A DNA stretch of 35,174 nucleotides, taken from Haemophilus parainfluenzae (GTDB taxonomy: Bacteria > Pseudomonadota > Gammaproteobacteria > Enterobacterales > Pasteurellaceae). Positions 32,257 through 35,174 of this stretch are shown here, piece by piece. Position numbers and translations under genes: made by a program. The DNA is taken from assembly GCA_018381425.1 (NCBI GenBank), contig JAGZRY010000003.1, positions 1 to 35,174 on the forward strand, read 5' to 3'. The notes below the pieces were generated by a model. It was not told the DNA's origin. It did no database searches and worked only from the letters and a program-made list of their open reading frames with translations. Numbering within the stretch: the stretch's first letter is position 1; the number at the start of each line of letters is the position of its first letter.

Positions 32257-32438
32257 CGTCTCACCCCATTAATCACATCCACATTTCGTTTGCCGGACTG
32301 TCTCCACTTCAACCAATCGTCGCGCTGCTTAATCAATCCACGCATTAATTTTTCGTTTTCGTCATCAACCGCTTTACGCGCCAAGTTAGCCGCTATTACC
32401 TCTGCCATTGCGGTCGTAAGCTTCTTTTTATTCGTCAT
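32253..32438 (-). CDS. small hypothetical nin-region protein
   Basis: A 61-residue, basic, helical protein (MTNKKKLTTAMAEVIAANLA...) with no cysteines and no membrane segment. It is linked to both neighbours by ATGA overlaps, which argues strongly that it is translated. The helix ENEKLMRGLIKQRDDWLKWR is charged and could bind nucleic acid or a partner. No family is recognised. Confidence 0.65.
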   Translation of the reverse strand: MTNKKKLTTAMAEVIAANLARKAVDDENEKLMRGLIKQRDDWLKWRQSGKRNVDVINGVRR

Positions 32439-32659
32439 TCCACCTTATCCTTCACGTACTTAACTTCGTAATACTTATTGCCAACTTCCAATAGCTCCCC
32501 GTTCTTAGCTTTATCCCTCACAATTTGTGCGTGGATATTCACACCCAAAACAAAGCTGATAAAACACAGCAACAAAGCAAACACCCCAGTTCCGCCGTTG
32601 GTCGCAAACGCAATAGCAAAACAACTCGCCGCAATTAAAATAAAAATTAAAGTGTTCAT
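32435..32659 (-). CDS. small membrane protein of the nin region
   Basis: 74 residues from the ATG at 32659, whose ATGA overlaps the NinB stop; an upstream ATG at 32677 would lie within NinB. Two membrane helices are likely: about 2-18 (TLIFILIAASCFAIAFA) and 24-42 (GVFALLLCFISFVLGVN). A short charged tail (VRDKAKNGELLEVGNKYY) follows. Such two-span proteins are seen in phage early operons, but the function is unknown. Confidence 0.65.
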   Translation of the reverse strand: MNTLIFILIAASCFAIAFATNGGTGVFALLLCFISFVLGVNIHAQIVRDKAKNGELLEVGNKYYEVKYVKDKVE

Positions 32660-33084
32660 CTTCCGTAAAATCCCCATCTGTCGTTAAATTTAACCCCATT
32701 TTGTACGCCCCAAGCTGTCGTGTATTCGATCAAACTTGACATACGGCGCACGCCCATTTTTGATGTCTGTTCACGCACGTTAACCAACTCTCCCTCAATC
32801 CCCATAATCAACTTGTATGGTAGTTTTGTTGCTATCGTATGCCCGCTAACTAATATGTTTTTCCAACCGTATAAATCGTATTTATCGCCTTGCCATGTCG
32901 CCTGTTTTGAGATATCACCTAGCATTGCGTGAAATTTATCGTTTTGCTCCATTGATCGGGTTTTAACTTTTATCTCAACAACGAGCGGATCTGATTCGTT
33001 AATCGGTAATTGGCGGATGGTTTCGATAACTCGATTTCTTACTGCCTCATTGACTAAATACATCCGAGGATAATTATGCTCCAT
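32656..33084 (-). CDS. ninB: NinB recombination protein
   Basis: 142 residues from the ATG at 33084, chosen because GGTGG lies 5 bases upstream and family members start with a similar segment; the longer frame to 33198 overlaps the methylase by over 100 bases. Landmarks are YLVNEAVRNRVIETIRQLP, VVEIKVKTRSMEQNDKFHA with MLGDISKQ, and the ending VQNGVKFNDRWGFYGR. NinB (lambda Orf) binds single-stranded DNA and SSB and loads recombinase in phage recombination. Its start overlaps the Dam stop by 11 bases. Confidence 0.9.
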   Translation of the reverse strand: MEHNYPRMYLVNEAVRNRVIETIRQLPINESDPLVVEIKVKTRSMEQNDKFHAMLGDISKQATWQGDKYDLYGWKNILVSGHTIATKLPYKLIMGIEGELVNVREQTSKMGVRRMSSLIEYTTAWGVQNGVKFNDRWGFYGR

Positions 33085-33676
33085 CGTAACCACCGCACTT
33101 TTGAATATGTCCGATGCTGACCGACCGTTGAACAAAGTCATCTGCGCACGGGTCGAAAACAACGACCATTGATCCTTTGTTGTTTCCACCGACCTCATTG
33201 CCAGTCACTGGATTGATAAATTTGATTCGGCCCAAATTAAAATTTCCCTTGTGATCGGTAAACCCGATAATGTCGATCACCTCATTAGCCTCTTTCCGGA
33301 TAACCTCAAACCATTCTGTTGATTTATCCAACGGCAACAACATCACCACAAAATAACCAGCCTTGCGTAATTCTGCCGCGCGTTGTACAAAAGGCAGTGG
33401 GTTGTTGTAAGGCGGATTGACGAAAATCCGTAGTGGGAAAGAGCAAACCTCATCCACTTCATCAAGCAATAAATCAAAAATGTTGTCGGCTAAAAAATCA
33501 GGGGCAATAGATAAATTATCATCGTCATCCGTCCCTTGCTCGCCAATGTAGTGACAACACAAGGCGTTTTTAGCATTTGCGCAGCCATCTAAATCAAACC
33601 AGCCAAATTTGTTTTTGAGCCAGTTAAAAACATACTTCGGCGTTTGCCATGTGTTGCGGTCAAATTGTTCTGCCAT
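33074..33676 (-). CDS. phage N6-adenine DNA methyltransferase (Dam type)
   Basis: A 200-residue methylase of the small phage Dam family. It shows the N-terminal RNTWQTPKYVFNWLKNKFG, DLDGCANAKNALC, the catalytic FVNPPYNNP (an NPPY form of D/N-PP-Y/W) and VVMLLPLDKSTEWF, then GRIKFINPVTG. It methylates adenine, probably to protect phage DNA from host restriction; the target site cannot be read from sequence. It starts 17 bases before the end of the P-like gene. Confidence 0.9.
   Translation of the reverse strand: MAEQFDRNTWQTPKYVFNWLKNKFGWFDLDGCANAKNALCCHYIGEQGTDDDDNLSIAPDFLADNIFDLLLDEVDEVCSFPLRIFVNPPYNNPLPFVQRAAELRKAGYFVVMLLPLDKSTEWFEVIRKEANEVIDIIGFTDHKGNFNLGRIKFINPVTGNEVGGNNKGSMVVVFDPCADDFVQRSVSIGHIQKCGGYDGA
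33092..33100 (-). repeat. Haemophilus-type DNA uptake core (end of the Dam gene, before NinB)
   Basis: ACCGCACTT on the + strand. On the - strand it reads AAGTGCGGT and its GGT runs into the NinB ribosome-binding region. Confidence 0.75.
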
Positions 33677-34304
33677 TTTTTATTCCCATTATTTCTTTAA
33701 TCTTTGCAATTCCGTTGGCCGCCACTTGCGGATCGATAACTTTCGGCTTTTCTTCCAGTAATTCCGGAATCGGATCGAACGCAAAACCCGACCGCACTTT
33801 CTCCGCCGTCTCGGACAACACTCTCGGCATAGCTTTTTGGCAGTCTTCCCACGACTTTTTGGCATACCCGTAATACAGAGCACGCAGTAAGTGATATTCG
33901 GCGACCGACCGATAGTTAAACTTGTGTGCATCGAATTTCGCATAGCCCATAAACGACTTTAAGCGCGGTTCCAGTTCTTCAAGAGTCGGCAGGCCTAGTT
34001 CGTGGTAATCATGCGCTCGGCACCAGGACACAAATAACCCTACGCTCGGCAAAAATTTATCTAATGATTTTTCAGCCGTACTGAGCCCTTTCTGCAACTG
34101 AGCTCTAGTGATTTTTTCTTGAGCTAAAACTCGTAACCAAGTCTGCTTTGCCGCAAGATAATCCGCCTCTGTTTCAAATGCTGCACGCCATCCTGGGAAA
34201 ATTCCTTTCAACTCTTGAAATAACCAATTAATCGTTGCTTCAGCACGCTGCGCGCGCTCCGGTGGCATTTGGTTTAATTGCGATTGTGCGGTTAAAGTTC
34301 CCAT
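33660..34304 (-). CDS. replication protein, lambda P-like
   Basis: 214 residues from the ATG at 34304; the longer frame begins with TTG inside the O-like gene. The segments INWLFQELKGIFPGWRAAF and TWLRVLAQEKITRAQLQKGL, then SVGLFVSWCRAHDYHELGLP, match lambda P-type helicase loaders. It should bring host DnaB to the phage initiator complex at the origin in the adjacent gene. It overlaps the O-like stop by 13 bases, the usual O-P arrangement. The C-terminal part (ELLEEKPKVIDPQVAANGIA) is family-typical. Confidence 0.8.
   Translation of the reverse strand: MGTLTAQSQLNQMPPERAQRAEATINWLFQELKGIFPGWRAAFETEADYLAAKQTWLRVLAQEKITRAQLQKGLSTAEKSLDKFLPSVGLFVSWCRAHDYHELGLPTLEELEPRLKSFMGYAKFDAHKFNYRSVAEYHLLRALYYGYAKKSWEDCQKAMPRVLSETAEKVRSGFAFDPIPELLEEKPKVIDPQVAANGIAKIKEIMGIKNGRTI
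33791..33799 (-). repeat. Haemophilus-type DNA uptake core (in the P-like gene)
   Basis: ACCGCACTT on the + strand, i.e. AAGTGCGGT on the - strand. Confidence 0.75.
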
Positions 34305-35068
34305 GTTTGGCCATCCACTGTGATATTCATACCGGCAGACCAACCCATCTGCGAATCATCGAATTTTGGTTTACTTGGTTGCGATTGTTGCACCATCGGT
34401 CGCTGTTTTTCATCGCGCCAAACCCACGAGGCCTTAAACCCTCGCCAATTCCGCTCAATAGCTATTGTGATTGCTTCGGCAAGAGGTATTCCAACCTTGT
34501 CCGCCTCGCGCCGGTAGCCTTTCAGTGCCGTTTCCGTGATTGGTGCTTTACAGGCTTTGCGGTGAGTGATGAAGTCATCGGCAAGTTGTCCGGCGATCCC
34601 GAATTCAGCAAGCAAATCCGATTCGCTTTTTTTGGTATTTTTTTTATTATTATTTTGTATAGTGTTTTTATTGTTATTTTGTGTGTGAACTTTTTTCACC
34701 AGATCTGATGAACTTTTTTCACCAGATTGTGAAAAATTTTCACCAGTTTTATCTGATGAACTTTTTTCACCAGATTGTGAAATCTCAAACGCTTTCACTG
34801 AATAAGTATTCAATTTGCGTTCACCACCTGAACGCTCAAGTAATCCCATTTGAACAAGTGATTCACAAGCAGTTATAATCGAACGATTACTAAGCCCTGT
34901 CACTTCCATGAATTGGCTAATAGAAATACTGTCTGACTCTTTGTTCCAGCCCTTTGTTTTGCGAACTACAAACAAGTAACATTTAAGCTCTGCGCAAGTG
35001 AGCTTTGCCAGCAATTCGTCAATGACGGAATTGGGGATTTGAAACGCATTAGGAATAAATTTACTCAT
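34292..35068 (-). CDS. replication initiator, lambda O-like
   Basis: 258 residues from the ATG at 35068, which shares an A with the previous stop (TAATG) and follows GAAGGTGG. Residues about 10-90 form a winged helix domain (LTCAELKCYLFVVRKTKGW, GLSNRSIITACESLVQMGLL) of the phage O family. Residues 97-127 are a repetitive hydrophilic stretch (SQSGEKSSSD twice) that is the translation of the DNA iterons, followed by an Asn/Lys-rich linker and a C-terminal partner-binding domain. It should bind those iterons and start replication with the P-like protein. Confidence 0.85.
   Translation of the reverse strand: MSKFIPNAFQIPNSVIDELLAKLTCAELKCYLFVVRKTKGWNKESDSISISQFMEVTGLSNRSIITACESLVQMGLLERSGGERKLNTYSVKAFEISQSGEKSSSDKTGENFSQSGEKSSSDLVKKVHTQNNNKNTIQNNNKKNTKKSESDLLAEFGIAGQLADDFITHRKACKAPITETALKGYRREADKVGIPLAEAITIAIERNWRGFKASWVWRDEKQRPMVQQSQPSKPKFDDSQMGWSAGMNITVDGQTWEL
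34627..34775 (-). other. predicted phage replication origin inside the O-like gene
   Basis: Four 19-base iterons, TGAACTTTTTTCACCAGAT on the + strand, lie at 34686-34704, 34709-34727, 34730-34748 (degenerate) and 34757-34775. They are followed in the direction of transcription by an extremely AT-rich block at 34627-34680, a probable unwinding element. Iterons then AT-rich DNA, all within the O gene, is the lambda origin plan. Confidence 0.8.
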
Positions 35069-35174
35069 TACGCCGCCACCTTCTCTTGTATAAATTTGCC
35101 GTCCCACGTTGCTTTCATCGGCAACAACCCTTTTGCGTACCACTCATAGAGTTTCGCAGCGCCTTTTTTAAGTA
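35068..35174 (-). CDS. C-terminal end of an upstream early gene (partial)
   Basis: An open frame entering from the right edge encodes LKKGAAKLYEWYAKGLLPMK then ATWDGKFIQEKVAA and stops at 35068-35070. The stop is coupled to the O-like start in TAATG, so it is surely translated. Only 35 residues are visible; the product is not identified. Position just upstream of the initiator suggests a small regulatory or replication protein. Confidence 0.75.
   Translation of the reverse strand, partial: LKKGAAKLYEWYAKGLLPMKATWDGKFIQEKVAA

Noticed and set aside
31996..32463. A 155-codon + strand open frame across the RusA/DUF1364/small-gene region
   Set aside because: It lies wholly opposite four ATGA-coupled genes with recognised families, has no ribosome site and no recognisable protein.
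34235..34708. A 157-codon + strand open frame opposite the O-like and P-like genes
   Set aside because: Shadow of the replication genes; its composition follows the opposite strand's codons and no start signal is seen.
1..35174. Insertion sequences or transposases
   Set aside because: No transposase-like protein and no paired terminal inverted repeats with target duplication were seen.

Overview
The window is most of a temperate phage genome integrated at a leucine tRNA gene of a Pasteurellaceae host, most likely Haemophilus or a close relative. The host call rests on eight copies of the 9-base Haemophilus-type DNA uptake core (AAGTGCGGT or its complement) in 35 kb, where about 0.3 is expected by chance, on the AT-rich base composition, and on proteins that look like those of Haemophilus prophages. 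The left end starts 2 bases inside tRNA-Leu(CAA), followed by the tRNA terminator, a presumed attachment region and a tyrosine integrase on the + strand. Everything else is on the - strand and reads right to left. The right end of the prophage (immunity region, excisionase, attR) lies beyond base 35174.

Read in transcription order from the right, the early region holds the end of an unidentified gene (35174-35068), a lambda O-like initiator with an origin embedded in its gene, a lambda P-like protein, a Dam-type adenine methyltransferase, NinB, two small proteins, a DUF1364 cysteine-rich protein, RusA and a lambda Q-type antiterminator. Many stops and starts overlap (ATGA or TAATG), so this is one tightly coupled operon.

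Directly after Q is an accessory cassette (30877-29411), in the position where lambdoid phages carry cargo such as Shiga toxin. It has its own promoter, with a perfect CRP operator (TGTGA-N6-TCACA) centred at -41.5 from the start predicted by a perfect TATAAT box. It encodes one small membrane protein, two proteins with signal-peptide-like N termini, one of which has a 19-residue repeat, and possibly a fourth hydrophobic peptide whose initiator position reads ATA. It ends at a strong terminator. Next come a candidate C4-type antisense RNA with two matching target segments, and a P22-type antirepressor gene broken by two single-base losses.

The lysis genes (36-codon peptide, holin with a dual start, GH19 endolysin, Rz and nested Rz1) precede the packaging and virion genes: small and large terminase, portal, a giant 2799-residue polyvalent protein, a 59-residue protein, scaffold, N4-gp56-type capsid protein, SAP-like protein, short adaptor, beta-rich tail protein, tail fibre, fibre assembly protein, a frameshifted small gene, and five probable internal or ejection proteins. 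This is a podovirus-like arrangement with no tape measure or contractile tail genes. The late strand carries eight or more hairpin-plus-T-run terminators between genes, which fits processive antitermination by Q.

The most unusual elements are the CRP-controlled secreted cargo cassette, the giant polyvalent protein built from modules joined by a repeated DIR(F/L)S linker, and the C4-like RNA next to a decayed antirepressor. All family names come from reading the translated sequence; no database search was run.
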